DNA from: CAYJFX01 sp964370315
Lineage (GTDB): Bacteria; Spirochaetota; Spirochaetia; Treponematales; Treponemataceae
Direction of reading: 5' to 3'
Length of the DNA stretch: 18,736 bases
NCBI GenBank assembly: GCA_964370315.1
Contig: CAYJIS010000039.1
Span: forward strand, 1-18,736
Both the position numbers and the translations under genes were made by a program. This document shows positions 7,314 through 14,980 of the stretch, piece after piece (within the stretch, counting starts at the first letter, position 1; every line of letters starts with the position of its first letter). A model generated the notes under the pieces. It made no database searches. It was not told where the DNA came from and saw only the letters and a list, made by a program, of their open reading frames with translations.

Positions 7314-8117
7314 TTAGTTTAAAAGTATTTTGTCGCTCGTTAAGCCTGAACTTTTTATTGCTTTAAATCGTTTTATTATGTCATCCATAGTAAGAAGCGA
7401 TTTTTCTTTTGCATGTATATCAAGTATGATTGCTCCTGCATCCATCATTAATAATCTGTTCCCATATTCAAGTGCATGGTTCATGTTGTGAGTAATCATC
7501 ATAACCGTTAAATTATAATCAGATGCAAATTTTTTTGTTAATTCCATAACAAGATTTGCATTTGTAGGGTCAAGAGCTGCGGTATGCTCATCTAATAGGA
7601 GTAAGTCGGGCTTTGACATAACTGCCATTAAAAGGGTAAGAGCTTGTCGTTGACCTCCAGAAAAAAGTTCTACATTATCTTTTAGTCTGTTTTCCAATCC
7701 CATACCCAAAACTTCTAGGTTCGATTTAAAATAATCACGCATTTTATTATTTAAACTAATGCGTAACGTTTTATTCCCCTTTTTGTGACAAATTGTCATA
7801 TTGTCTTCGAGGGTCATTTTTCCGGCAGTGCCAAGTAAAGGATTTTGAAAAATGCGACCAATATAGCGAGAGCGAATGTACTCAGGAGTCTTGCTTATAT
7901 CTTTTGGTTCATTGTCCTTAGTGAGTGTTATTTTCCCTTGGGTAGCAGAATGTGTCCCTGCGATAACATTATACAAGGTTGATTTTCCAGCACCGTTAGA
8001 TCCAATAACTGTAATAAAGTCCCCTTGTTTAATGTGTAGGTTTATATTTTTCAACGCAATATTTTCATCAGGTGTTGCTGGCGAAAATACCATTTGAATA
8101 TTTTCGAGTGTAATCAT
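7314..8117 (-). CDS. ABC importer ATPase (TrpZ/COG1101 type)
   Basis: A 267-residue ABC ATPase. Walker A GSNGAGKST (39-47), Q-loop IFQNP (89-93), signature FSGGQRQ (152-158), Walker B LLLLDEHTAALD (172-183) and switch His210 (MITHN) are all intact. Signature FSGGQ replaces LSGGQ, and the Walker B continues DEHTAALDP, both typical of the COG1101 subfamily that pairs with COG4120 permeases and COG2984 binding proteins. Its ATG overlaps the permease stop (ATGA at 8114-8117), with AAGGAG at 8124-8129, so the two are translationally coupled. It supplies energy for the importer encoded upstream; the substrate is discussed under the binding protein. Confidence 0.9.
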   Translation of the reverse strand: MITLENIQMVFSPATPDENIALKNINLHIKQGDFITVIGSNGAGKSTLYNVIAGTHSATQGKITLTKDNEPKDISKTPEYIRSRYIGRIFQNPLLGTAGKMTLEDNMTICHKKGNKTLRISLNNKMRDYFKSNLEVLGMGLENRLKDNVELFSGGQRQALTLLMAVMSKPDLLLLDEHTAALDPTNANLVMELTKKFASDYNLTVMMITHNMNHALEYGNRLLMMDAGAIILDIHAKEKSLLTMDDIIKRFKAIKSSGLTSDKILLN

Positions 8118-9028
8118 TTTGCGCTCCTTGTTGAATTTTCTATGAGGGACTTAAAGCGTTTGAGAGCATCGGTTTGTGTAATAATTAAACATATAATAAT
8201 AAGCAGACCTGTTATAAGTCTCAAGTCATTTGGGCCCATATGTATTAAATGTCCATAGCTTCGTGCAAAGTACATTAGCATGCGATAAATAAAAGAGCCA
8301 ATGATTACTCTAAAGGTTAAAAGAGCAATTTTATTTGAGCGAAGAACAAACTCTCCTACCATAAGCGATGCTAATCCTGAAACAACAACCCCAGTACCCG
8401 ATCCAACATCTGCAAATCCTTGGTACATACAAGCCATAGCTCCAGCTAAGGCGCTAAGTGAGTTTGCAACACAAATACCTACGCCTTTTACAACTTCACC
8501 ATTCATTCCCTGAGATGTAATCATTTGTGGGTTTGCTCCAAGAGCCCCCATTGTAAGCCCAAAATCTGTATGAAAAAATAAATCTAATACTATTTTTACA
8601 AGAATGACGATAATTGCAAGAAAAATAATTATTGCTAGATCTGAGTTTATTATATGTGATGTCTTATCTATTATAAATGTGAATAATGTATTTGAGCGCA
8701 AAAGAGATATGTTTGCTCTGTTAGACATTATACGAAGATTCACAGAATAGAGCATAGTCATTGTGAGGATACCTGCTAAGAGTCCAGGGATTTTTAATTT
8801 TGTGTGGAGGATTGCTGTGATTAAGCCTGCACAAGCACCTGCTATTATGGCAATAATAACTGCTAAGACGGGATTTATCCCAATGATTATTAAGCTTGCT
8901 GTGACACTGGCCCCTAGTGGAAATGATCCATCTACGGTCATATCTGCAAAATTTAAAATTCTAAACGTAATAAAAACGCCCAAAACCATGAGGGCGTAAA
9001 TTAAACCTTCAATTATAATACTGTACAT
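8114..9028 (-). CDS. ABC importer permease (TrpY/COG4120 type)
   Basis: A 304-residue polytopic membrane protein with about 8-9 hydrophobic segments. Its N-terminus (GLIYALMVLGVFITFRILNFADMTVDGSFPLGA) carries the TVDGSFPLGA motif typical of the COG4120 permease family, related to branched-chain amino acid permeases. This fixes the start at 9028, even though the upstream bases (GGTAAAGTAAAGT on the minus strand) offer only a weak ribosome site. A stable hairpin lies between it and the binding-protein gene, which would lower permease relative to binding-protein synthesis. It presumably forms a homodimeric channel with the ATPase encoded next. Confidence 0.88.
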   Translation of the reverse strand: MYSIIIEGLIYALMVLGVFITFRILNFADMTVDGSFPLGASVTASLIIIGINPVLAVIIAIIAGACAGLITAILHTKLKIPGLLAGILTMTMLYSVNLRIMSNRANISLLRSNTLFTFIIDKTSHIINSDLAIIIFLAIIVILVKIVLDLFFHTDFGLTMGALGANPQMITSQGMNGEVVKGVGICVANSLSALAGAMACMYQGFADVGSGTGVVVSGLASLMVGEFVLRSNKIALLTFRVIIGSFIYRMLMYFARSYGHLIHMGPNDLRLITGLLIIICLIITQTDALKRFKSLIENSTRSAK

Positions 9029-9071
9029 ACTTTACTTTACCAAATTATTAGAATTATGAATAGACATAAAA

Positions 9072-9100
9072 CTCCGCTAATACAAACTGCATTAGCGGAG
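9072..9100 (-). terminator. Intercistronic hairpin (attenuator or partial terminator)
   Basis: CTCCGCTAAT (9072-9081) and ATTAGCGGAG (9091-9100) form a perfect 10-bp stem with a 9-base loop. On the minus strand it is followed by TTTTAT, a weak T-tract. Placed between the binding-protein and permease genes, it may cause partial termination or protect the upstream message from 3' decay. Both would explain an excess of binding protein. Confidence 0.6.
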
Positions 9101-9121
9101 CAAAGGAGGTTTGAAAAAAAG

Positions 9122-10123
9122 CTACTTTTCAGTTAGTTGGCCATTTTCGAATATATAATTAGCTTGATCTATATAACTTTGAGGTATTGTGATACCTGCA
9201 TTTTTTGCTGCATCTAAATCAAGAAGTAAATCTGAATCTGATGGCTCTGTCATAAATCGAACAGGAATCTCGGAAGGGTTTTTTCCGTTTAAGATTTCTA
9301 CAACCATTTCCCCTGTCGCTCTACCTGCTTTATAATAATTAAATCCTGAAGCAATCATGCAACCACCATTTAAGGCTCCTGTTACATCTGCCGAAAAAAT
9401 AGGTTTCTTTTCAGTTTCAAATACTTGTACGAGGGCAGGTAATGCAGAAAACACAGTATTGTCGGTTGAAAGATAGATACCGTCTACTCTGTTTATTATT
9501 GTTTGTGCTGCTTGGCGAACTTCAGATGAGTTTGTTATTGATTGTGCTACAAGTTCGATTCCAGCAAGACGGCATCCTTCTTCTACAGCTGCTAGGGAGG
9601 AAATTGAATTAGCTTCATTGCTTGAATAAATGTAACCTAAAGTTTTGATATTTGCTATTTCAGCAAATAGCTGTATATGCTCTGGTGTTGGAATAGCATC
9701 GCTCATGCCTGTAACATTTTTTTCTCCATTTTCTAATGTAGTAACTAAGCCTGCTCCAATAGGGTCTGTAACTGTTCCAAAAACAACTGGAATATCAGTT
9801 AAAGTATTTGCTAGTGCAATTGCAACTGGTGTTGCAATGCCAACTGCCACATCTACATTTGCCGTTTTGTACATATTGGCAATTTGAGATGCAGTATTTA
9901 CATCACCATTTGCATTTTGTAAATCGAAGGTTGCATTAAAGCCTGCTTCAGTTACAACATCGATAATTCCTTGCTCAACTGCATCAAGGGCATCGTGTTG
10001 TACTATCTTTGCAATACCAACAGTAATTTCTGAGTCGGATGTTTTTTGTGGTGCTTCAGTACAGCCCATAATTAGAATAACACTTATTGCAATTATTCCT
10101 AGTAATACACTTCTTTTTAACAT
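9122..10123 (-). CDS. ABC importer substrate-binding lipoprotein (TrpX/COG2984 type)
   Basis: A 333-residue lipoprotein with lipobox LIMGC (Cys21 lipidated), anchored outside the inner membrane. It matches the ABC_sub_bind family by pattern: VGIAKIVQHDALDAVEQGI near residues 36-54, then NANGD, GIATPVAIAL, PVVFGTVTDPIGAGLV (about 112-127), NVTGMSD, GYIYSSNEANS, the DGIYLSTDN segment, FSADVTGALNGGCMIASGFNYYKAGR, and the closing NAGITIP. Family members with known ligands bind aromatic amino acids (TrpX: tryptophan; related proteins: phenylalanine or tyrosine). Import of an aromatic amino acid is therefore the best inference, but other ligands are possible. AGGAG at 10130-10134 precedes the ATG by 6 bases. 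It is first in the importer operon and driven by the promoter at 10168-10196. Confidence 0.9.
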   Translation of the reverse strand: MLKRSVLLGIIAISVILIMGCTEAPQKTSDSEITVGIAKIVQHDALDAVEQGIIDVVTEAGFNATFDLQNANGDVNTASQIANMYKTANVDVAVGIATPVAIALANTLTDIPVVFGTVTDPIGAGLVTTLENGEKNVTGMSDAIPTPEHIQLFAEIANIKTLGYIYSSNEANSISSLAAVEEGCRLAGIELVAQSITNSSEVRQAAQTIINRVDGIYLSTDNTVFSALPALVQVFETEKKPIFSADVTGALNGGCMIASGFNYYKAGRATGEMVVEILNGKNPSEIPVRFMTEPSDSDLLLDLDAAKNAGITIPQSYIDQANYIFENGQLTEK

Positions 10124-10149
10124 TTTTTTCTCCTAAATAAACGTGTTTT

Positions 10150-10199
10150 TTTGTTTCTGTTAATAGTATCATATACTATATGTTTGTTTCTGTCAATAG
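10150..10199. promoter_or_regulatory. Operator-like array: two 17-bp direct repeats around a dyad
   Basis: TTTGTTTCTGTTAATAG (10150-10166) and TTTGTTTCTGTCAATAG (10183-10199) differ at one position and start 33 bp apart, about three helical turns. Between them ATAGTAT-CAT-ATACTAT (10163-10179) is a perfect 7-bp inverted repeat. One direct repeat covers the -35 box, the dyad covers the -10 box, and the other repeat covers the region just after the transcription start of the importer operon. This layout is what a cooperative repressor site looks like. The regulator is not identified. Confidence 0.6.
10168..10196 (-). promoter_or_regulatory. Promoter of the ABC importer operon
   Basis: On the minus strand, consensus TTGACA (10191-10196), a 17-base spacer and TATGAT (10168-10173). 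Transcription would start near 10161, leaving a leader of about 38 bases with AGGAG ahead of the binding-protein ATG. It is embedded in the operator-like repeats. Confidence 0.8.
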
Positions 10200-10228
10200 A
10201 AACCTTGTGTTTTTTTTACTTTTTTTAC

Positions 10229-10257
10229 TTGCAAGGTTTTTCTGATTACAGTATTAT
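10229..10257 (+). promoter_or_regulatory. Promoter of the YczE-type/antiporter operon
   Basis: TTGCAA (10229-10234), a 17-base spacer and TATTAT (10252-10257). Transcription would start near 10264, just before the GAGGG ribosome site (10268-10272). The -35 lies in the palindrome CTTGCAAG (10228-10235), and an outer inverted pair AACCTTG (10201-10207) / CAAGGTT (10232-10238) also surrounds this area. The promoter is divergent from the importer promoter. Confidence 0.6.
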
Positions 10258-10276
10258 ACAATATAATGAGGGAATT

Positions 10277-10891
10277 ATGAGAGAAAAAATGGTTCGTGTT
10301 AGCATGACTCTATTTGGAGTAGTTGTTGCAGGTTTGTCGGTTGGCTTATTTAAGCACTCACAGTTTGGAACAGACCCTTTTCAGTGTTTTGCAAATGGAG
10401 TGCATAATGTTGTTCCATTTAGTTTTGGAACATTGTATATTATTATAAATGCAGTATTATTAATTGTAGTCTTCTTTTTAAAAAAGCATTATATTGGCAT
10501 AGGTACAATATTAAACCTTTTTTTAGTAGGGTACATAGTTGAGTTTAGTTATAACTCTCTTCAAGTGTTATTTCCAGATCCAAGTATGGTTTTAAGAATT
10601 GGCATGCTTTCTCTTGGTTTTATTGTGTTATGCTTTGCCTCTTCTTTTTATATTAGTGCAGACCTTGGGGTTTCTACCTATGACGCTATTTCTTTGATTA
10701 TGGCTGATAAAAAGGTAGCTCGATTTCACTATTGCAGAATTGCTACAGATATTATCTGTGTAATTATTGGCCTCGCTTTAAGTGCTGTTGTTGGCATTGG
10801 TACTGTAATGACAGCCTTTTTAATGGGTCCCTTTATTGCATTCTTTAGAAAAAGAGTAACCGACCCCATTGTGGCGCGTGCGAAAAAATAA
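10277..10891 (+). CDS. YczE/YitT-type integral membrane protein
   Basis: A membrane protein of 204 residues with about five to six hydrophobic helices. I start it at ATG 10277: GAGGG (10268-10272) is 4 bases upstream, the promoter at 10229-10257 would start transcription only a few bases earlier, and upstream in-frame codons from 10151 overlap the divergent promoter region. The sequence has the YczE/COG2364 look: VGLFKHSQFGTDPFQCFANG near the first helix, SFGTLYIIINAVLL, then GTILNLFLVGYIVEF, and the second half-repeat SFYISADLGVSTYDAISLIM, which mirrors the first (GTDPF versus GVSTYDA). This suggests an internal duplication. The biochemical function of this family is not established. It is followed after 45 bases by an antiporter, probably in one operon. 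Confidence 0.75.
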   Translation: MREKMVRVSMTLFGVVVAGLSVGLFKHSQFGTDPFQCFANGVHNVVPFSFGTLYIIINAVLLIVVFFLKKHYIGIGTILNLFLVGYIVEFSYNSLQVLFPDPSMVLRIGMLSLGFIVLCFASSFYISADLGVSTYDAISLIMADKKVARFHYCRIATDIICVIIGLALSAVVGIGTVMTAFLMGPFIAFFRKRVTDPIVARAKK

Positions 10892-10936
10892 AAGTGTAAA
10901 AACCATTGAAACTAATTATTTAGTATTGGAGAAAGA

Positions 10937-12112
10937 ATGTTATTTAGTGTTGCTATAGTACTTTTAATAGGCTTGTTTTTTAGTTTTATCTGCAAAAAAA
11001 TACATCTTCCTCCATTGTTGGGTATGCTCATTGCGGGTATGCTCATTGGTCCTTATGGTCTTAATTGGATTGATGATGCACTATTACATATTTCTCTAGA
11101 TTTACGTGAAATTGCACTCATTATAATTTTAGCGCGCGCGGGACTCACGCTTAATATTCAAGATTTAAAAAAAGTAGGAAGGCCTGCTATATTACTGTGT
11201 TTTATGCCAGCAATTTTTGAAATAGGTGCAATGATGCTATTAGGGCCACTTTTTTTTAACATCAGTATTCTTGAAGCAGGTCTAATGGGAAGTATTGTTG
11301 CAGCGGTATCCCCTGCTGTAATTGTTCCAAAAATGATAAAAATAATTGAAGAAGGATACGGAACAAAGAAATCAATTCCACAAATGATATTGGCCGGAGC
11401 TTCTGTTGATGATGTTTTTGTAATAGTCCTATTTACGGTTTTGCTTGGCATGGTTCAAGGGAATGACGCTTCTGTGATGAGTTTTGTAAACATACCCCTA
11501 TCAATTATATCAGGAATCTTTATAGGCGCACTAATTGGATATATTCTGAGTAGTGTATTTAAAAAGAATCACATGAGAGATAGTATAAAAGTATTAGTAG
11601 TACTATCTACTGGTTTTTTGCTTGTTGCTTTTGAAGACAGCATCAAAAACTTTTTTTCTCTTTCATCACTCATTGCAATAATGAGCCTGGGAACTACCAT
11701 CAAAGCAACCTATAGTCTTGTTGCCAAAAGAATTTCTACAAAATTTTCTAAGCTATGGGTTTTTGCTGAAATTATTCTTTTTGTTTTGGTTGGAGCAGCG
11801 GTTAATATTCAATTCGCACTGAATGCAAGTTTAGATGCAGTGTTATTACTTTTTAGTGTTTTGGTATTTAGAATGTTAGGAGTTTTTCTTTGCGTGTTAA
11901 AAACTTCCTTAACAAGAAAAGAAAGAATGTTTTGTATGTTTGCATATATTCCTAAAGCAACTGTGCAAGCTGCTATCGGGGGGATACCTTTAGCGATGGG
12001 ACTTTCGTCTGGGGATACAATGTTAACAATTGCCGTTATCGCTATTTTAATTACGGCCCCTTTGGGCGCAAGTCTTATAGAGTTTAGTTATAAAAAGTTT
12101 TTGCAGTTATAA
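10937..12112 (+). CDS. CPA-family cation:proton antiporter
   Basis: A 391-residue polytopic membrane protein of the sodium/proton exchanger family (PF00999 type), with roughly 11-12 hydrophobic helices. Diagnostic parts: LPPLLGMLIAGMLIGP at residues 24-39; the LARAGLTL segment (65-72); the unwound-helix motif SPAVIVP (125-131); and the ion-binding pair GASVDDVF with Asp158-Asp159. A double Asp is typical of electrogenic exchangers of the NapA/NhaA kind. There is no C-terminal TrkA-N regulatory domain, so it is the short form. GGAG (10928-10931) lies 5 bases before the ATG. It likely exchanges Na+ (or K+) for H+; the ion cannot be decided from sequence. It ends at a bidirectional terminator. 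Confidence 0.87.
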   Translation: MLFSVAIVLLIGLFFSFICKKIHLPPLLGMLIAGMLIGPYGLNWIDDALLHISLDLREIALIIILARAGLTLNIQDLKKVGRPAILLCFMPAIFEIGAMMLLGPLFFNISILEAGLMGSIVAAVSPAVIVPKMIKIIEEGYGTKKSIPQMILAGASVDDVFVIVLFTVLLGMVQGNDASVMSFVNIPLSIISGIFIGALIGYILSSVFKKNHMRDSIKVLVVLSTGFLLVAFEDSIKNFFSLSSLIAIMSLGTTIKATYSLVAKRISTKFSKLWVFAEIILFVLVGAAVNIQFALNASLDAVLLLFSVLVFRMLGVFLCVLKTSLTRKERMFCMFAYIPKATVQAAIGGIPLAMGLSSGDTMLTIAVIAILITAPLGASLIEFSYKKFLQL

Positions 12113-12120
12113 AAATAAAA

Positions 12121-12151
12121 AAAACTGCAACACCTGAGTGCTGCAGTTTTT
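12121..12151. terminator. Bidirectional rho-independent terminator
   Basis: AAAACTGCA (12121-12129) pairs with TGCAGTTTT (12142-12150). An inner CAC/GTG pair closes around a CTGA loop after one mismatch. A-rich sequence on the left and T-rich on the right give T-runs for both strands. It separates the convergent antiporter and outer-membrane protein genes. Confidence 0.88.
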
Positions 12152-12174
12152 ATACGTTTTATTATATCATATTA

Positions 12175-13494
12175 TTAATCTAAGTAAGTAACAGATAATC
12201 CGAAGTTAAATTGTTTCCAGTCGGTTCCGGCATACCCTAATTCTTCATTGTGGAAAGAAGCATCAAGTCTTAAATTGCCGAGGTATAAACCTACTCCACC
12301 AGAGATAAATAATTGGTTCATCCCGAGTCTAAGGGCAACCATATCCATAAGAACAACTTCTGCTCCCACTGCTAAATCAAGTAACGGATCTTGATACAAT
12401 TCTCCACTTTGAGCATTACGCACAAATTGTAAGAAGTCAGCATAGTTTGCATACGCTGCAGCATGTGAAATAAGGCCGCCAGTTATGATTTCAAGTGGGA
12501 CAAGGTCTACGCTTGCACCAATACCTAATTGAGGATTTAGAACACTGTATTGGAATCCAGATGCAGCATCTTTTTCAAGAATGGCTGAGAGGCCTTCAAA
12601 ACTATTGGTCCAAATTGGTGAGTAGAAATCTTGCCATACGATGGCTACACTAACCATGTCAAGAAACTCATATTGAACACCTAAGTCTAAGCCAAGACCC
12701 AATGTTGCTGATGCTGGGATTCCAAGTGCGTCAAAGCTATCAAAAGTTTGATATATGGTACTTAAGTCATCTTTATATACCATAGAAAGTTGAGTAATAC
12801 CTCTAGCTGAAACACCAAAAGAAAGATCGCCCAAAATACCAAAATCAAAAGGTACTGCATATCCTACCATGATGTCGGTATTAAAGTCTACAGTCGTTAC
12901 AATTGGAAGTGACGCTGCTGTATCAAAATTAGGAAGCGTAGGCACTCCTCCGCTAATTAAGTCATTAAGATCTTCGAGGTTTTCAGGTAAGTCAAAGCTA
13001 ACTAAGTCGCCGTTAGTATTAAGTTTTGCTGAAACATCAATTGTATTAAAAACACCCCAGCCAAAGTTATTGTTTATTGATCCAAATGTTAACGGACCGC
13101 CAATTTTTACCGATGCGTTAAAACCATCATCTCCAATAAGATTATTAATATCATTATAAAGAGCTGTGTATTCTTGTAGTTCCTCTGGTGTTCCAGTGGG
13201 AGGTGTGCCACTAGTAGCTTCTGTAATCATGTTTGCTAACTCTACGCTTTTGAATACATCTCCACCTGTAACTACTGATAGATTTGGAAACCATAGTACC
13301 ATGTCTCCTGTAAAGGCAATCGCTGCTGGATTATTAAATAATGAATAAAATGTTTCTGTATCAGTATAGTAACTGGTTCCTAAAGCTGTTGAGCGAACAT
13401 CAACAGGCTCGAGACGTTGTGCACTTTGGGCAGACAACGAAAAAGCTAAAACAAGTACAAGAACAACCATTAATGAATACTTTAAATGTTTCAT
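12175..13494 (-). CDS. Exported outer-membrane beta-barrel protein candidate
   Basis: A 439-residue protein with a clear Sec signal: basic start (MKHLKYS), hydrophobic core to about residue 19 and a cleavage region SLSAQSAQ (cut likely after Ala22 or Ala25); no lipobox Cys. The mature part opens with RSTALGTSYYTDTETFYSLFNNPAAIAF, a plug or lead-in pattern seen in spirochaetal and Bacteroidetes barrel proteins (…A.G.s…N.N.PA.l). It then shows many alternating-hydrophobic strands with Gly/Asn turns (FNTDIMVGYAVPFDFGILGDLSFGVSA and similar), and ends with FNFGLSVTYLD, a terminal strand suited to barrel insertion, though its last residue is Asp. AGAGG (13500-13504) is 5 bases before the start. 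I do not recognise a specific family; porin, FadL-like transport or structural roles are all possible. It is transcribed alone, divergent from the cyclase. Confidence 0.72.
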   Translation of the reverse strand: MKHLKYSLMVVLVLVLAFSLSAQSAQRLEPVDVRSTALGTSYYTDTETFYSLFNNPAAIAFTGDMVLWFPNLSVVTGGDVFKSVELANMITEATSGTPPTGTPEELQEYTALYNDINNLIGDDGFNASVKIGGPLTFGSINNNFGWGVFNTIDVSAKLNTNGDLVSFDLPENLEDLNDLISGGVPTLPNFDTAASLPIVTTVDFNTDIMVGYAVPFDFGILGDLSFGVSARGITQLSMVYKDDLSTIYQTFDSFDALGIPASATLGLGLDLGVQYEFLDMVSVAIVWQDFYSPIWTNSFEGLSAILEKDAASGFQYSVLNPQLGIGASVDLVPLEIITGGLISHAAAYANYADFLQFVRNAQSGELYQDPLLDLAVGAEVVLMDMVALRLGMNQLFISGGVGLYLGNLRLDASFHNEELGYAGTDWKQFNFGLSVTYLD

Positions 13495-13556
13495 AAAAAC
13501 CTCTTAATTAAAAAAATAATATGCTTTGAACTTATTTAATTACAAAGCCCAACATA

Positions 13557-13585
13557 TTTATAGTATATATCTTTTTTTGCAAGAA
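13557..13585 (-). promoter_or_regulatory. Putative promoter of the outer-membrane protein gene
   Basis: On the minus strand, TTCTTG (13580-13585), a 17-base spacer and TATAAA (13557-13562). The expected leader is about 55 bases and contains an inverted pair GCTTTG (13523-13528) / CAAAGC (13543-13548) that could fold upstream of the ribosome site. Confidence 0.45.
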
Positions 13586-13655
13586 TACAACCATTTTATT
13601 TGTCTTTTTGTGAAATTAAACTGTGCTTAAGAATAGCATTCAGTTATCTTTTTTC

Positions 13656-13684
13656 TTGCCAAGTGTAAATATGTGTGTTACAAT
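13656..13684 (+). promoter_or_regulatory. Promoter of the adenylate cyclase gene
   Basis: TTGCCA (13656-13661), a 17-base spacer and TACAAT (13679-13684). The expected start is near 13691, giving a leader of about 54 bases ending in the GAGG site (13736-13739). Confidence 0.7.
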
Positions 13685-13744
13685 TTATATAGTGAATTAA
13701 AATTGAAATTAATTCCTGATTACTAAATAAAAGAAGAGGTCCTC

Positions 13745-14827
13745 ATGTCTGTAGCACAAACTCACGTTGAAATTGAAAGAGCAAGAACAGTTGTTCAAGA
13801 GAAAATACTTAACCAGTTGAGAGACTTTGTTAAGCAAGCCCCCGATAAATTATTGTTTCATGTTAATGTATACAAATTAGCAGAAAAAGCAAATATTGCA
13901 AAACCAGTAATGCTTGAAGCGTTTATTCGAGGGGTACAAGAGGGCTTATTCACTCTTTCTTGGGTGTACCATTGTCCTAGTTGTGGTGGCGTTTCAACTG
14001 AAACCGTTAAAATCCATGAAGCAACTCACGAAAACTATTGTGGTAAGTGTAAGGTTGATTTTACCAATGTTTTAGATAATACGGTCGAAGTATTTTTTAA
14101 TGTGCATCCACAAATGCGTGCTCTTCCAAAATCATTTAATGAAGAGTATATCGGTAACATTATGAAAATTCTTTCAGAAGATAGTTATTTCATGTGGAAA
14201 AATGACTATACGATTCGAGGTGTAGAAGTTCTTCAAAATAAGGCATATAGAGAATTAATGGGTGATGATGTTCTTTTAGAAGATCAAAGCTTGGAAATTG
14301 AACATTCTGCAATTTTGTTTACTGATGTAAAAGGTTCCACTCAAATGTATACACGACTTGGTGATGCACGGGCGTTCCAGTTGGTAAGAGAGCATTTCCG
14401 TGTTTTATTTAGTGTTATTGACGATTTTGGAGGAGTACCTGTAAAAACTATTGGGGATGCAATTATGGGTGTTTTTTCTTCAAGAAGGATTGCCCTTGAA
14501 TGTTCTCTTGAAGCGCAAAAGCGTTTACAAGCGTATTATGCAGGAAAGGACGAGGATAGCAAAATTGAAGTAAAAATGGGAGTTCACACAGGAACTACAA
14601 TCGTTGTTACGCTTAATGACAGGGTTGACTACTTTGGGAATACGGTAAATACTGCTGCTCGAATACAAGGAGTCTCTAATCCAAATGAAGTTGTAGTTTC
14701 TGAACATGTGCTAGAATTTGATGGAATGCAAGATATTCTTAGAAAATACAATGTAAAAATGAAGAAAGATAAAACACCATTTAAGGGATTACAAGGAAAA
14801 CATATAATTTATCGATTAACGTTCTAA
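13745..14827 (+). CDS. Class III adenylate cyclase with zinc-ribbon N-terminal region
   Basis: A 360-residue soluble protein predicted to make cAMP from ATP. The N-terminal half begins with a helical part resembling a winged helix (about 15-75, LRDFVKQAPDKLLFHVNVYKLAEKANI…FIRGVQEGLF). A zinc ribbon with two CxxC knuckles follows (C77, C80, C99, C102), then a short linker region of the DUF5939-like type. The catalytic domain (about 185-330) has metal aspartates D194 (ILFTDVKGST) and D238 (TIGDAIMG), K234 and the VDYFGNTVN block for adenine selection, and transition-state N302 and R306 (NTAARIQ). All key residues are present, so it should be active as a homodimer. GAGG (13736-13739) supports the start. 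No strong terminator separates it from ugpC, only a weak stem with a T7 run (14833-14884). Confidence 0.88.
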   Translation: MSVAQTHVEIERARTVVQEKILNQLRDFVKQAPDKLLFHVNVYKLAEKANIAKPVMLEAFIRGVQEGLFTLSWVYHCPSCGGVSTETVKIHEATHENYCGKCKVDFTNVLDNTVEVFFNVHPQMRALPKSFNEEYIGNIMKILSEDSYFMWKNDYTIRGVEVLQNKAYRELMGDDVLLEDQSLEIEHSAILFTDVKGSTQMYTRLGDARAFQLVREHFRVLFSVIDDFGGVPVKTIGDAIMGVFSSRRIALECSLEAQKRLQAYYAGKDEDSKIEVKMGVHTGTTIVVTLNDRVDYFGNTVNTAARIQGVSNPNEVVVSEHVLEFDGMQDILRKYNVKMKKDKTPFKGLQGKHIIYRLTF

Positions 14828-14890
14828 AATTTAGTGTAAATTATAGAAAATACTTGAAAAATACAGGTAAAATTCACTTTTTTTGGAATA

Positions 14891-14915
14891 TTTTTGAATA
14901 AAAGGTATTCAAAAA
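14891..14915. repeat. Perfect 10-bp inverted repeat upstream of the ugpC promoter
   Basis: TTTTTGAATA (14891-14900), spacer AAAGG, and TATTCAAAAA (14906-14915). It ends two bases before the ugpC -35 box and is centred about 50 bp upstream of the predicted transcription start, a usual place for an activator. It lacks a following T-run on either strand, so I do not call it a terminator. Confidence 0.5.
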
Positions 14916-14917
14916 AT

Positions 14918-14946
14918 TTGACAGGCTATGTTTTATGGGTTACAAT
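14918..14946 (+). promoter_or_regulatory. Strong promoter of the ugpC/msmK gene
   Basis: Consensus TTGACA (14918-14923), a 17-base spacer and TACAAT (14941-14946). Transcription should start near 14953, followed by AAGGAGG (14965-14971). This promoter shows that the ATPase gene can be expressed independently of the cyclase gene. Confidence 0.85.
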
Positions 14947-14980
14947 ATTATTATAAAATAAATTAAGGAGGCTTTTGGCT

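Noticed and set aside
9102..9166. A perfect AAAGGAGGT on the plus strand followed by a TTG and a short frame
   Set aside because: The TTG is only about one base from the ribosome-site-like sequence, the frame is about 15 codons and lies antisense to the binding-protein gene end. No support for translation.
10151..10276. N-terminal extension of the YczE-type protein to a TTG at 10151
   Set aside because: The extra 42 codons overlap the operator repeats and both divergent promoters. The ATG at 10277 has a good ribosome site and suits the family length.
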